A stretch of 64,000 nucleotides of DNA from Hyaloperonospora brassicae (lineage: Eukaryota > Oomycota > Peronosporomycetes > Peronosporales > Peronosporaceae). The stretch is taken from NCBI GenBank assembly GCA_947650285.1, contig CANTFL010000927.1, positions 1 to 64,000 on the forward strand. The letters run 5' to 3'. Numbering within the stretch: position 1 is the first letter of the stretch; every line of letters starts with the position of its first letter. Both the position numbers and the translations under genes were made by a program. The notes beneath the pieces were generated by a model. That model saw only the letters and a program-made list of their open reading frames with translations. It searched no databases and was not told the DNA's origin. Shown here piece by piece: positions 19,301 through 29,819 of the stretch.

Positions 19301-20785
19301 AAGTTCGTCCAGTGCTTCATCGATGCGATGCTCGCGGTGGTGCGCTGTCACACGTGGTGGTCGCGGCTGGCGGGCCTGCACTCGTTTCTGTCCATGAGAC
19401 TGAATACCAGAGCGGCGCGGCTGACGGCGTTGTCGCTTGCCTCGACGACGCCCCCGACGCCTGCGCCGGAGCGTAGGCGCAGTCATAGACGCAGAGTTGG
19501 TAACATTGTCAGCATGAACATCCCGAGGAGCGGCCTGGGTCGCCTGGGCAACAGGGCGTCGGCAGACGCGAGTCGTCGAAGTGCGCGCTGGACCCTGCTG
19601 GGACTGGGCGAACGGTTGCAGTTTGTCGTACAGCAAGTGAGGGAGGGCAGTGATGTATCCCTCCGCTGTCACCCAGTCCTCAGCGTCCGTGATCTTTGCC
19701 GAGAGCGCGGCGCCCAGGCGTTCTACCACCACACACGCTTCGCCATAAGCCGCGTCATCGAGATGGCGAAGACGGAGCCGAGGCCGCCTAGCAGGCACTG
19801 CGTCCGGTCCAAGAGTCAATGGCGCGTAGACTTCACCATCGTCGATGTCCGCGGGCAGGTCGTCGTCAACAGCATCCGAGGAAGCCACGTCGACAGCAAG
19901 AACCGCGGATGACGAAGGCGCAGGCACCGGCGCGGTCGACATGACGGTCACACAGGGTGTGGGTGACGAGTGGTTCTTGCACTCCACCTTAGTACTCTGC
20001 ATGGCCAGTGCACGGTTTGCAAGGCGGTCCGCAAACACGTTGCCTTGCCTGTCAATGTGGTGAAGCGAGTGACTATCGAGACGAGCCAACTCTAGGCGAA
20101 CAGCGTTACGGAGTAGACGTATCCTCGTACTCTTGGTCCCGTAGATACCTTGGACCTGGCGAATGACAAGTTGACTATCTCCTTCCACACGGAGTTTCCT
20201 TGCGCCATGGTCCGCCGCGGCACGCGCACCGAGCAATAGAGCGGCATACTCGGCCGTGTTGTTTGTCTCGGCGGTGCCTGGTATGTAGTGGGACCCTGTC
20301 CAAACAACAGCTCCAGAAGGATCGTAAACCATCGCGCCAGCACCGCCTGGGCCGGACTTGCTGCGGCAGGCCCCATCAAATTGAAGGCGCCAGACGCCGG
20401 AGTCGCGCGGAGTCGGAGAGATGTCCGCAAGATCAGCCGGCATGGTGGTAGAAGCGCTAGGCGGTTCAACTTCCGTCATGGGCAGGTCTTCATCGGGCTC
20501 CGACTCGCCCTCCTTGGTCTCTTCCTCCATCAATAGCTCGCGCGGTAGAAGCCTGTCGGCAATCCGCGACGCCACCACGCGACGAGGTAACGGCGGTCCC
20601 CACCGAGGCGCAGGTGTCTGGTCCAGTCGGGCAGCGACGCGTGACGCGATCACCTGCCGAGGAAGAGGAGGTCCCCAACGTGGTAGTGGGATGGTGCTAA
20701 GGCGCTCAGCAACCCTTGATGCCACCACCACGCGAGGAAGAGGTGTCGCCCACCGCGTGGTCCTATCGGTTCCTGTTTCCTGCAT
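16355..20785 (-). CDS. Utopia polyprotein, C-terminal part (RNase H, RT, CCHC, RLE), L1 type C
   Basis: A 1,476-codon open frame. The Met at 20785 is probably internal: the same frame continues upstream to the C-run break at 20,811-20,816. Residues 11-80 are three tandem RWxPLPRxVxASRxAxRL repeats. RNase H follows (FDGAC with D137, TAEY, GDS and FADR; the usual NPG is KSG here), then RT with WRPI and YADD (about residues 875-878), a CCHC knuckle (from about 1,257) and restriction-like endonuclease motifs RPDL, VVDLA and the KYEGIK lysine (from about 1,324). All catalytic residues are present. It represents a second U2-targeting lineage living next to type 1. Confidence 0.92.
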   Translation of the reverse strand: MQETGTDRTTRWATPLPRVVVASRVAERLSTIPLPRWGPPLPRQVIASRVAARLDQTPAPRWGPPLPRRVVASRIADRLLPRELLMEEETKEGESEPDEDLPMTEVEPPSASTTMPADLADISPTPRDSGVWRLQFDGACRSKSGPGGAGAMVYDPSGAVVWTGSHYIPGTAETNNTAEYAALLLGARAAADHGARKLRVEGDSQLVIRQVQGIYGTKSTRIRLLRNAVRLELARLDSHSLHHIDRQGNVFADRLANRALAMQSTKVECKNHSSPTPCVTVMSTAPVPAPSSSAVLAVDVASSDAVDDDLPADIDDGEVYAPLTLGPDAVPARRPRLRLRHLDDAAYGEACVVVERLGAALSAKITDAEDWVTAEGYITALPHLLYDKLQPFAQSQQGPARTSTTRVCRRPVAQATQAAPRDVHADNVTNSASMTAPTLRRRRRGRRRGKRQRRQPRRSGIQSHGQKRVQARQPRPPRVTAHHREHRIDEALDELHAIERSTPHDRSLIDKARRRVGRIRSAIDQHVLRHTFDTEEKVCVDGILAKAQAKRAASAARTAGGRVPATTTVPDDGVCPVPGDQLWQYFTMVNTPTGDFDADAPGGAVFRDALARLPATRIFSELLTAAPSTEDVEAQLQHVRGTSSPGMDGVGYDVYQRFTAQLLPVLVACFKRCWDAKKVPQSWKLGLVRLLYKKGERGDPANWRPICLQQAIYKLYAGVLSRRLVRWMDANDRHAPGQKGFRAVNGCGEHNFLAATLIDTVRRKKRTLYEVWYDFKNAFGSVPFKLLWDSLFRLGVPMEYIKMCQGLYDKANFVVGNAVDGFTDPIEQRVGVFQGCPLSPQLFSAAISPLLYALHRLPDSGVQLSGDDRPGVTAYADDLKIFSASKAAVTRQHELVAEFLKWTGMEANPSKCRSLGLGRNGGNIVADDLQLSLAGAPIPAMTHMQSYTYLGVGDGFDHVCRRIELAPKLKQLKQDTTALLASGLAPWQVVKAVKVYLYPRVEYALRYLRPDDQYLESFDLHLRRGLRHLLRLPTSANNDFFYAPVSRGGLGFLPLVQLHAAQQIAHGWQMLHSPDAAIRRIAREQLRQIADKRHVLDPAYWKQRGDELCERFLNDDLGSSPHAPPKRRNGDIGSLWVDVRKNIKVYGLKFETAPADLDSGDPAQTLQLRVPHHTAYLDHKSVLRHVKQHIKNLHWQAWCRRKDQGKTARVHGGIGSGFLTRPRGLWENDYRFAVAARLNMIDTGDSLARRRLRAHDRCRYPGCRWKETLAHVLNHCPGTMDAIRGRHDDALKEIERTLRASSGDRQGRTELRVNQTVPGMPGAALRPDLQVFNHDLRTVAVVDLAIAFDVQERDDPSSSGLTQAYAAKVLKYEGIKKHLERQGWTVELSALVYGSLGSVAPSNFKVLTEHLGLLKRDAKRLDRCLSVSCIQSSRRIWNLHCSKHRARQHHVSPQALGPRGRQVTETGGTPSRTDRR
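20546..20755 (-). repeat. Three tandem copies of a ~25-residue coding repeat upstream of RNase H (L1)
   Basis: The peptide RW-(A/G)-(T/P)-PLPR-x-V-(V/I)-ASR-(V/I)-A-x-RL occurs three times head to tail here and twice in type 1 (R1 about 53,128-53,265). R2 has only scattered RWGP remnants. Copy number therefore differs between lineages. Function unknown; it is basic and could bind nucleic acid. Confidence 0.75.
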
Positions 20786-23241
20786 GTCAACGTTGATGGA
20801 GCTCGGTGGCGGGGGGAAGCCACGAGCTCCGCCAAATCTTGAGCGGGGATGGCAGGCGTGACTGTGACCGCCGCGACGACGGCGGCTCGAGCTTCGACGG
20901 CAACTGGGCTTGGTGCTCGATCAACCGACGAAGCCGTTGCCTGGACGATACGGAGACCGGCGCACGCGTCCGCGTGGTGTGCAGCAGCCAGTCTCGACGC
21001 AAAGGGCACGCCACAAGCGCATCCAGCCGAAAATCGGTCCAGGAAGGCAGTGTGGCGATGCCGAGAGTCTCTGTGGCGGCGGAGGGAAGCAAAGCTGGCA
21101 GCCGTGTATGCACACAACGTGCAAGTAAAACTCTGCGCGTTGTGAGCATACACGGAGAGAACGGAGGCTGGGTGGGCGCTGGCCTTGGACGGCCTTGGCA
21201 CCGGGATATGAACAGTGCCTCCATCCTCGTCCAGCAAGTGCTGTGCCAGCTCTCGGGTATCTTCGTCGTCGGCATCATTAAGACGGCGACGCTTACCTCC
21301 AACTCGAGCCATCAACGGCATACGGAGGTTGCCTGCCTGCCACGTCGCGCCCTGGTCCACCTCCATGGGGACGGCTGCGGTCGTGGCAGGAGCCTCGGCA
21401 GCACCCGCGGGCAGCATGCTACCCGCCCTGCCGGGTGTGCGGTCGTCATGGCGGGGGCAGGGCCCGGAAAAAACAAGCGGCTCGCCGCCGCGAGGCGGCG
21501 GAGCGGCAATCCCAGCTCGGTCGGGCTGCATGTGTGCCTGCCCGCCGAGCTGGCCGTCACAAACCTGTAAAAATGGGACATATACGGATGCTGCAGTGGA
21601 CACGGCCTCGTGAGGGGCGGCGTGCATGCCCATGGGTAGGGCCGTGGCCACTGCAGTGTATCCAGCTCGGGCAGGCAGCTCCGTAGCTACATGCCCGAGC
21701 TGGTCGTCATCACTTGGTCTGGCAGCGTCGTGGTCCATCGAGGATGCGTCCGAGCCCTCCCCGTCGCTGCTGCTGTCGTCCTCTGGGTCGCTGGGGCCGT
21801 GGAAGGCACCCAGTGCGCGAGCCGTAGCGGCTGCAAGCGCTGACCCGTTGGGCAGCATGCCACCCGCCCTGCCGGGTTGAAAAACAAACGTGCTGGGTCT
21901 TGGGGGCAGGTCGGGGGCCGGGGAGGCAGTCGGAGGGGCGCAGGAAGCCGATGGACATGTCCTGGGACCCGGGCAGGACGTCTGTGTGCCCGGGGAGCCG
22001 TTGCTCTGAGTGTCTTGCACGTCCACCCGGTCGGGCAGCATGCGTGCCGCCCTGCCGGGTGGGGGAGCAACATTCGCGGGGTCTTGGGCAGCGGCGGGGG
22101 CTTGGTGGCCGAGCGGGAGGGCGGGGGGAGCCGTCGCACACGCGTCTGGACCCGGGAGCTGCCTGTGAGCACCCGGGGAGCCGTTGCTCCGCAGAAGTCC
22201 ATGCTGGACCCGGTCGGGCAGCATGCGTGCCGCCCTGCCGGGTCCAACAGCATCAGTCGCAGTGTCTTGGGCCGCTCCCACGTCTGGGAGGGCGCTCCGC
22301 AACGTGTCGTCGTCCTTGGTGCACGTCTTGGTACCCGGGCGCCGCATGCTTGCGCCCGGGGAGCCGTCGCTCTGCAGTCCTTGTCCTTGTCCGGGCGATA
22401 CCCGGTCGGGCAGCGTAACGCCCGCCCTGCCGGGTATGCCAACAATCGCACGCGAGTCCTGCGAGGCCATGGCAGCGGCGGGAGCGTCCAGGCAGGCGGG
22501 GGAAGCCGAACGGCGCGCGGAGGAGGCGGCGGGCGGTGTGCTTGAGGCCCCGAACGGGCCGACGCACGCTGCGCCATCTTGAGCCGTGGCCGTCGTCACG
22601 TGTTGTTGCGCGTTGTGGGAAGCCACGGCGACCCCTATACTTAAGCCAAGTATAGGCCCGAAGGTACCTTCACCGGTACCAACGGGGTGTCGCCGGGCCT
22701 CTCCCCGGTCTTCAACGGTACCCAATGTCGGGACCGGAGACCGGGCTGCCGCGCGCGCGCCAGAGACGTCGCTGCGCGCAGGCAGTTGCAGGGCCAGGGG
22801 CGAGGCGTGTTCCGAACACGTGCCCGAAGTGGCGGCGTCCAAGTCCGCGTCACCGCCGCGGGGCGGTGTCGCGCGTGGCGGCGTTCGCGGCCCATTTTCG
22901 CCGTCATTTCGGTCGAAAACGGGGGCGCCAAAAATCCCTTGATGCGCCTGTCCCATGTCGGCTCGTCCCATCCCGTATGGTCCCACTTCAAGTGGTATAG
23001 GGACGGCGGAACGTTCCGGGAACAGGCGCATCTGATTTGCAGCCGTCCTATCCCCGATGACGAGTTGCGTGTCATCGAGGATGGAGGACGGCGATTGGTC
23101 GAAATCCACCCCAGTCTCCGCGTCAGACGACGCGTCGTAGAACGACCCGTCGCTGGCGAGACTGGAGTGGTCGTCCGTCGAGCACTCGCTGTCGCTGGAC
23201 GGCGAGCGCTCGGAGTGCCAGTCCGGCCACCAGAAGCGCAT
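20650..23241 (-). CDS. Utopia polyprotein, N-terminal part including zinc fingers, L1
   Basis: An 863-residue open frame from MRFWWPDW. Unlike type 1 copies, the low-complexity region runs in frame into the KRRRLND segment and the C2H2 finger (CTLCAYT...HRDSRH) plus the CACG...HADAC finger. This supports a single-polyprotein design. The frame fails at the C6 run at 20,811-20,816, where type 1 has C7; past it the last ~50 codons are nonsense. Apart from that one-base loss the element would encode one continuous protein down to 16,355. Confidence 0.85.
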   Translation of the reverse strand: MRFWWPDWHSERSPSSDSECSTDDHSSLASDGSFYDASSDAETGVDFDQSPSSILDDTQLVIGDRTAANQMRLFPERSAVPIPLEVGPYGMGRADMGQAHQGIFGAPVFDRNDGENGPRTPPRATPPRGGDADLDAATSGTCSEHASPLALQLPARSDVSGARAAARSPVPTLGTVEDRGEARRHPVGTGEGTFGPILGLSIGVAVASHNAQQHVTTATAQDGAACVGPFGASSTPPAASSARRSASPACLDAPAAAMASQDSRAIVGIPGRAGVTLPDRVSPGQGQGLQSDGSPGASMRRPGTKTCTKDDDTLRSALPDVGAAQDTATDAVGPGRAARMLPDRVQHGLLRSNGSPGAHRQLPGPDACATAPPALPLGHQAPAAAQDPANVAPPPGRAARMLPDRVDVQDTQSNGSPGTQTSCPGPRTCPSASCAPPTASPAPDLPPRPSTFVFQPGRAGGMLPNGSALAAATARALGAFHGPSDPEDDSSSDGEGSDASSMDHDAARPSDDDQLGHVATELPARAGYTAVATALPMGMHAAPHEAVSTAASVYVPFLQVCDGQLGGQAHMQPDRAGIAAPPPRGGEPLVFSGPCPRHDDRTPGRAGSMLPAGAAEAPATTAAVPMEVDQGATWQAGNLRMPLMARVGGKRRRLNDADDEDTRELAQHLLDEDGGTVHIPVPRPSKASAHPASVLSVYAHNAQSFTCTLCAYTAASFASLRRHRDSRHRHTAFLDRFSAGCACGVPFASRLAAAHHADACAGLRIVQATASSVDRAPSPVAVEARAAVVAAVTVTPAIPAQDLAELVASPRHRAPSTLTCRKQEPIGPRGGRHLFLAWWWHQGLLSALAPSHYHVGDLLFLGR
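21402..22447 (-). repeat. Hairpin-module array of L1
   Basis: Five modules at the same relative positions as in L2, from CACCCGCGGG at 21,402 to the ATACCCGG...CCGGGTAT member ending at 22,447, with CCCGGG-type hairpins between them. They are part of the 5' segment shared with L2. Confidence 0.8.
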
Positions 23242-23347
23242 AGAAATGCGGAGGTGTAGAGCCGGGGCAGGACAAGAAAGACCAAACAACAAACGAACAA
23301 TGTATTGATCGATGTTAAGGGTAGAAAAGACCAAGGTGCACGGTGTC

Positions 23348-23507
23348 GGCCTCACGGGGGAAGGGTGAACGCCCCCGGAGACCTGCGCAGTCGCCCGCGC
23401 GTGTCCAAAAATGAATGTGAAAAAGTCCGCCAAAAGGCGAAAACCAGTCTTCACACTGATTAGAACAGATACTACACTTGATCTTAGCCAAGAGGCCGAG
23501 AAGGTAT
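23348..23507 (-). ncRNA. U2: U2 spliceosomal snRNA, left copy (full length, 160 nt)
   Basis: Starts ATACCTTCTCGGCC with stem-loop I. It has GATCAAGTGTAGTATCTG, which contains the branch-point recognition sequence GTAGTA, then stem-loop IIa/b, the Sm site ATTTTTGG and stem-loops III and IV, ending GTGAGGCC. U2 pairs with the intron branch site in the spliceosome. The only difference from the right copy that I see is one base in the loop of stem-loop IV (CCCTTCC against CCCATCC). The first 38 nt are present only in this copy and the right one, so these are the two complete genes. The 5' flank is the AT-rich arm; I recognise no known promoter element. The 3' flank is element L1, so any native 3' processing signal beyond U2 is displaced. 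Confidence 0.97.
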
Positions 23508-24869
23508 GGTATATAAATAGAAAATGGCCTATCATTTATACTAGTTTTATACCCATACGGTCAATTTAGAATTTGCCTGAAATTTAGTAATGAATTATAA
23601 AACTTTACGTTAGCGTTTGACATCGACAAATGCGTAGTTACGCCGTTTATATATCACTTTTATTGTGTTTTGGTTAGTATACAGTCATATAGTACTAATG
23701 AAAAGCTTTATATGATGTTTCGGTGTATAGCAGGGTCTTACTAATCGCGGCTCTTAAACGGCCGAAATTTGGTGTGTGATTAAGTTTACTAATCGATTGC
23801 CTGCAACATGGCTATACTAAGCCACGTCATGTACAAATGATTGCTCGGTGTGATTCACGTCTGCACTTTGAAGGTTATGCAAGGAATGCTGATCTGTTAT
23901 GTAGGCTGGGATGTTCGTGAAAACGTCGTTTTCTTAATCTTTTCGCTGATATTGGCCGACTGGATTCTATCGAATTACACACCTAATCTGCTTTTCATGC
24001 GATGCTACAACCCATTTAACTAATTCTATACATGTGAACATCACTGGACAGGACGTCATGAAAACATAAAGAGGCGGTAAGAATTGAATCGAATTGTATT
24101 TTTGACACCTATGACGGGGTGAGCCTGTTACATAATATTGTCATTGTGACAATGTGATTATCGATAATATGAAGCACGACGTTATCACCACAATGCCACT
24201 AAGTCCAGCGATATTGTAGCAGTGAACCAAGGATTTCTCATTGGTTGAGATAGTATTGTATCAGCCCACCGATCGTTGCTAGACGCGCGCAATGGGTGGT
24301 GAGTAATTGTCACCATACGTGCTTTAATTATAATATAGTTAAGACAGGACTAACAGATAATACACACTATTGACTTAAAAATACTAATACAGTTATTATT
24401 TTATTTTACTATGCCTAGTCGCTTAGTACAAAACCTTCCTCAAAAGTGTAACGTGTGCTTTATCGAACAGAACACTAGAACACACTGTAGACAGTGAGAT
24501 CTTGCCACGCACTGTTATTAATGCACAGCTACCTGTGCAATTCATTTCAAACCTAGTATTAATCTATAAAACTGACTCCTTTAGAGAGTTAGTATGTTCA
24601 TCCGAGATATTTTAAACCTTCCGTATATACAAACCCACGTAGGGTTCGTAACACGGTTCACAAAAGTTATTGGTAAGTGTTAATATTAAGGTGAAGCGAT
24701 CAAGATATGATTTTGAAAGAACGTATTGACGTTTTAACTAATTCCTAAAGCAATCTGATTGTGAAGTATGCAGCGAGGTTCAAGAGCCATCATAGCGTTT
24801 GGACGGGGAGAGTTAAATCGTTGAAAAAGAAAATTTAATTAGGGTCTTTTTGAAAATTTACTAGACAGG

Positions 24870-25600
24870 GGGATTGTATCAGAGGCGGAGAATCGATATT
24901 TCAAAGGTGACACACGATATGGTAAATTATACATTGATTGTGCAATCTTTTATATACTATATGTTAATACCCTAGATGAAGAACACGTACAAAGTTTTGA
25001 GGAGAAAGTACCATGAATTGTCGGAACAGGGTGGTAATCCGGTCGACTTACACACGAGAAGATGTATTTTTGGATAGTGAGCACATTGTAGAACGTATAC
25101 TGCATTGTACCACACAATGCACGTCAAGCAATCCATAAATTCTGTAGAAGCATCGCGTGTCCATCTGCTGGCGGAAGGGAATTCTTGGTCCCCGATGTCA
25201 TCAATATTCTGCTTCGACCGTCGAAGTATAAACTTTTGGAAAATTTGGCCTGGAGATCACAATGTAAGTGGACCAAGTTTATCCGTATTGAACAAGTCAA
25301 TCTCGAGGAAAATTAGTTTATTTTGTATCGATTATTCCGAGACTGAATGCGTTTGAGCGGGATGACCTTATTATCGTTCCTCATTCAATTTTGACCAGGG
25401 TCATGTTCAGCATCAATCCGAGTTTTAAAATGAGAGCAATTTGTACTACCAACGGGTCAGCAGGGTGAGTGAAGGAATATACATACGTGTTATAGGGTCC
25501 CTCTCCGTTAGTTGGTCTTCCAGGAGCCAGTGGAAAACCGGGATCACATAATCAATTTTGTGAGGCTTACTCCATCACAACTTACACGTAATATAAGACC
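24870..25600 (+). mobile_element. Very decayed Gypsy 3' end / LTR remnant in the left arm
   Basis: A purine tract (ACAGGGGGA) is followed by sequence that resembles, in order, several stretches of the Gypsy LTR: GAAGCATCGCGTGTCCATCTGC, TTTGGCCTGGAGATCA, and CCCTCTCCGTTAGTTGGTC, which parallels CCTTCTCCGTTAGTCGGTC at 44,150. The similarity is patchy, so this is an old copy. Its mirror image is in the right arm. Confidence 0.35.
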
Positions 25601-28600
25601 TTACAATGACCGCAAAAAGGATTCGACATTCACAGAAACAGTAAATATTGACACGTCCCACTCCATCACATTTTTATTGGAAATTACTCACAATTATAGC
25701 ATAAACTTTTTTGCTATGTTGAAGATCTAGTCTGCTAAATGACTAGTGTTTCAAACATTACTGCGATATTACATGACCTTATTGGATCGCATACCTCTCA
25801 AATATAGAATAGAATGAGTAGGATTCAATATGACCGATCGTTATCCTTTAAGAACTTAAATTATCAATTGCGGTGGTCTTGCTTACTGCCTGTCGAAGAC
25901 GGTTTATACGTATGTATTTATGAGAGGATGCGTGCAATAGTTATTTATAATGTGCCTCTATAAATGTGTACACTTTACTTGTATGAAAAGAGCTAATCAA
26001 AGGTGTATATGGAAGTAGAAGGGAAGATCGGGCCGCAAGCACATGATGAATCCCGATTGACCTGTACAAAAAAATTTAAACGATCCAAGATGAATAGGAA
26101 TCGACGAGACAGGCTTATCTGTAATATTTAATAGATCATCATAAGCTTATACCTGGGTCAATATAAATTACCTACAACCGTGGCAGGGTAGACGGCTGCC
26201 TCGGAACCTCATGTACGCAATATATTGTATCGAAAGAGAGTTTAAATAAGGATTAAATGCTTCAATACAAATAAATCGGTTATTATGTATAACAACTTCT
26301 ACACGTTGCAGAAGCTATGTTAAAGCTCACAAATAAATTGCTGGAGCTTTATCATCACTACTTGTGCGCGTTTAGCCTTAAACGGTGATTTAATTAAGCT
26401 TGTGTCATGGCATGTGCAATTAAATACATAGAGTGTCACCAACTGCAAGGGATTATGACGTTTACGGTAGCATTCTTGATGATCAGTAACATATTTATTG
26501 ATGTCTATATTCGCTATTGGGTCAACCCACCGTATAGTTAAGTCGATCGATCTGGCAATTTCAATCGAAGGTGGAAGTATATGTGCTCATTGTAGTTGGT
26601 CTCATTGATACAAATGATTAGATATAGTCCGTGAATCACACAACAATACATACATGCTAATTACTATCTTCTCACCAGTCTTGTGTTTATTAAATGGATT
26701 GGTGAAAAGGAAGGTACGTTTATGCTTTGAGTCAACCCGTGTGAAAACACCACCCTTCGTCCAACTAACGTTTAAATATAACATTACGAAATTGATTGAA
26801 TATTACTAACAAAGATCAAATTTACGTCTACACTGCCCCATTTTCAATGCCGTGTGACAGCTGAATAGATATAGTATCAGAAAGAGAGATAACATATTAC
26901 ATTAAGTATTTCGACTTCTAGTCGTTAGTATATGTATAGTATAAATACATCCTCGGATGTACAAAGTGTGACCACACCGGCACACATGAGAGAAACAGGA
27001 CGATTTCGTATGCATAAAAGTCTGGATAATTAACTTTTTCAATATATATTACTTATTTACTTTGCATAAGCTTATTGAGACCTTTACATTCACCCTTCTT
27101 TTGTACCAAATTCATACGTAAATCTTTTCGAGCATAAGGTGATAAGATCTAATTAACAGCCTCAATTCTTTGATCATATCAACTATCTACATTATGACTT
27201 ATTCTAATGCATAATATCGACTCAGAAAAACGTCAATAATTTACGTATTTATTAAATAGGCTACATTAAATATTTAATCCTCTTAGGTGTTTCTTATTAT
27301 ATTAGCAACAAGATGCATCATAAGTTATGTTATTTACAAGTATCGACGGAACTATAATCTAAATATTCATCTTTGCCAAGCGAAATACCTGCGAATGTAC
27401 TTCAAACAGCATGCGATATAAATAAATAGATTATTTTGGTGCCTTCAATTTTCACGTATACTGCCGCTAATATATGAAATTATTTAGTAGAAGGAACTTG
27501 CTCTTTAAAATATTATCATATGCAATGGTACAATGACGTTTTCATATATATAGCCTATCGAAAACATGTCCTTCTCCTTTACTTGTTTGTCACCTTTATA
27601 CGAAAATAAAATGATGGCTTCCTTCTAGTCTCCTATTGCGCTCGTACGGAATGACATGAAATATTTTTGGAAGGTGTAATGGTATAAATCCGACGACGTG
27701 CAAATACATATAACATCACCCGGATAAGCGTTATTATGTTTATAAGTGAATGCGGCAGATAAGCACAACATTAAAATTACGCCAGAAGATTACAAAAATA
27801 TAAAAAATAATCCAAATATGTAGGACATATAAACTACACCAGCGGCATATGCGATACTACCTGGTATGAACTGTCAAAAATCATTAATATGCATATACAT
27901 AGTTATTGACTACATCATATAAGTATATCTCGATACACGCTTAAATTTTCAGTCAAGAATTGAACTAAAGAGAGTTGAAGGAGCTTTGACGCCATAAACA
28001 TAATCTTATATTATTTATATCGTTCGGTTGGTCGGTCACGTTGCTACCTACTCTTTCGATAGATTATTTGATGTGCTAATAATGTTTTATAGGTTGAATG
28101 TCTACCTGGTGGAAACGTGATGAACGAATAAGACATGACAGCAATTATATAATATGGCGTGTACACATTGCTGTGTTCGATCTTAAACGTGCGACACAAG
28201 GACCCTTGAGATGAAGTAATGACAAGCAATAAGAGACGATCTATTCGATTGGTAGCAAACCAATATTGACTTGGTTATGATACAGGCGCTCATGCATATG
28301 TTTGCTAAGACTATGAAAGCCAAGAATACAGTCATGCTGGATATAGGCCAACATGAATTTGTCAAAAGTACAATGAATAATAAGGCATACCGCAGATATT
28401 ATTAATAAAATATCACTTGCCTTTATGCAAATATTGATATTGCGACCGAATAATGGGCAACAATGAGTGCTCACAGCTACCGGCCGCGACACATAAACAT
28501 CCCAAGATACTTCTTTAAGACGAGTATACTTGCTCGCGACGTTGTGTTGTTCGAACATGGTATGTATACTTCGACAATAACGTTGCTTGCCGCCTGCTTT

Positions 28601-29819
28601 TCATGGTTAAATTGAAATGATTAGTGGAGGATAGACGGCCAATCCGACATGAAGTAGATATTGGTTAAGTACTCTATCTGTCAATTGTATCGGTTTCTGC
28701 AAAATACAAACAACAAGATCGGTTTCATCTAGGTCGATTATCAAAAATCACCTATGCGCTGGATGATGTGATAATCACCGCTTGTGCATTTTGATATTAT
28801 TGAAAAGTTGGCGCGTTTGATAGTTATATGTATACGCATTTCTTTCAATATGTTATTTATTTTGCGTATTTATGGCATTAATCATCAATGTATTTATGGT
28901 TAAAGTCTATTGAACTGCTGATAACACACAATGGGTCTTATAGTTTTAATTAATTTATTCTTGATTTTGCGTCAGAAGACTAATCTTTACAGTATTTCTC
29001 ATCCGAACATTTAAGTGCAGTATATTCTATGTTAGCCAAATCACAGGTCGATTTATGTGATAAACGATGCATAATTTGTCTGAGGTCTTTATAGGAGGCG
29101 AGACATACCGGCGCCGAAACATGTAGTCGTCATACAATCGTAACACTTAGGTCTTTAAGTCGACCATTAATCGCCGAGGTCTATAGGAGGGTCAATTGAC
29201 ATGTTCTCCAGGGGGCAACACACCAAGCATGAATCTTTCATCTGGGATGAACAATTAGATCAATCGAGTTATACCCGATCGACATGATGTAGAGTTTGGT
29301 CAAATTGATCGGGATCTCAAGATTCATCCACAAATAGTGGGATCATAGTGGCAATTTAACGAATAGCGGGTTACAGCACAATGCGTGTAATCAAGGAAGA
29401 TTCGACAATCTCAAATATAGTCCGGGTGGTGCGATCGTAATTACGTTCCAATGTGACCTGATTATAACCAAGAGGAACAATGTCTGTTGTGCACTACAGA
29501 TAGAAGATACGATCATGTCGGACAGGGAAGACACGTAGTATAAGACCCTGACGCAAAATATAGGCATAAATATTGGTTTGGCATTTAATCGGCTAGCATA
29601 ATTAAAGTACAATGTAAATTTCTATACACATGTCACTTGTCCTCTCAGTTAAGCTGCTGTCTTCCCGAAGATCGAAAAATTGTCACACTATATCGATGCA
29701 AACCCCCGGACTCTTTTTCTTGAGATCAAGGACTCTTAAGAAAGCCCAAATTGAGTTCAAACGCAAACTACGCATAAGGAATATGTGGAAGGCCGCAAAC
29801 AGTATTAATTAGTCAAAGA

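Larger units (their letters stand above)
16119..23347 (-). mobile_element. Utopia-like retrotransposon, copy L1 (chimera: common 5' end, divergent 'type C' body)
   Basis: A 7.2-kb element directly 3' of the complete left U2 gene, so probably the latest insertion on this side. Its 5' ~2.0 kb (21,333-23,347) is almost identical to L2. Downstream of that point the coding region is clearly homologous but strongly diverged from type 1, and less GC-rich. The sharp change in similarity indicates recombination or template switching. The 3' terminus still shares CCGGATGGTAATA...ACACTT with type 1. Confidence 0.9.

Noticed and set aside
22687..23259. 190-codon antisense frame repeated in L1-L4 and R1
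   Set aside because: It is antisense to the GC-rich N-terminal coding region. Its conservation follows from near-identical DNA in these copies and it has no recognisable domain.
28241..28558. 105-codon frame in the left arm and its mirror at 45,501-45,818
   Set aside because: It occurs twice only because of the inverted repeat; AT-rich sequence, no domain, no codon bias, no neighbour support.
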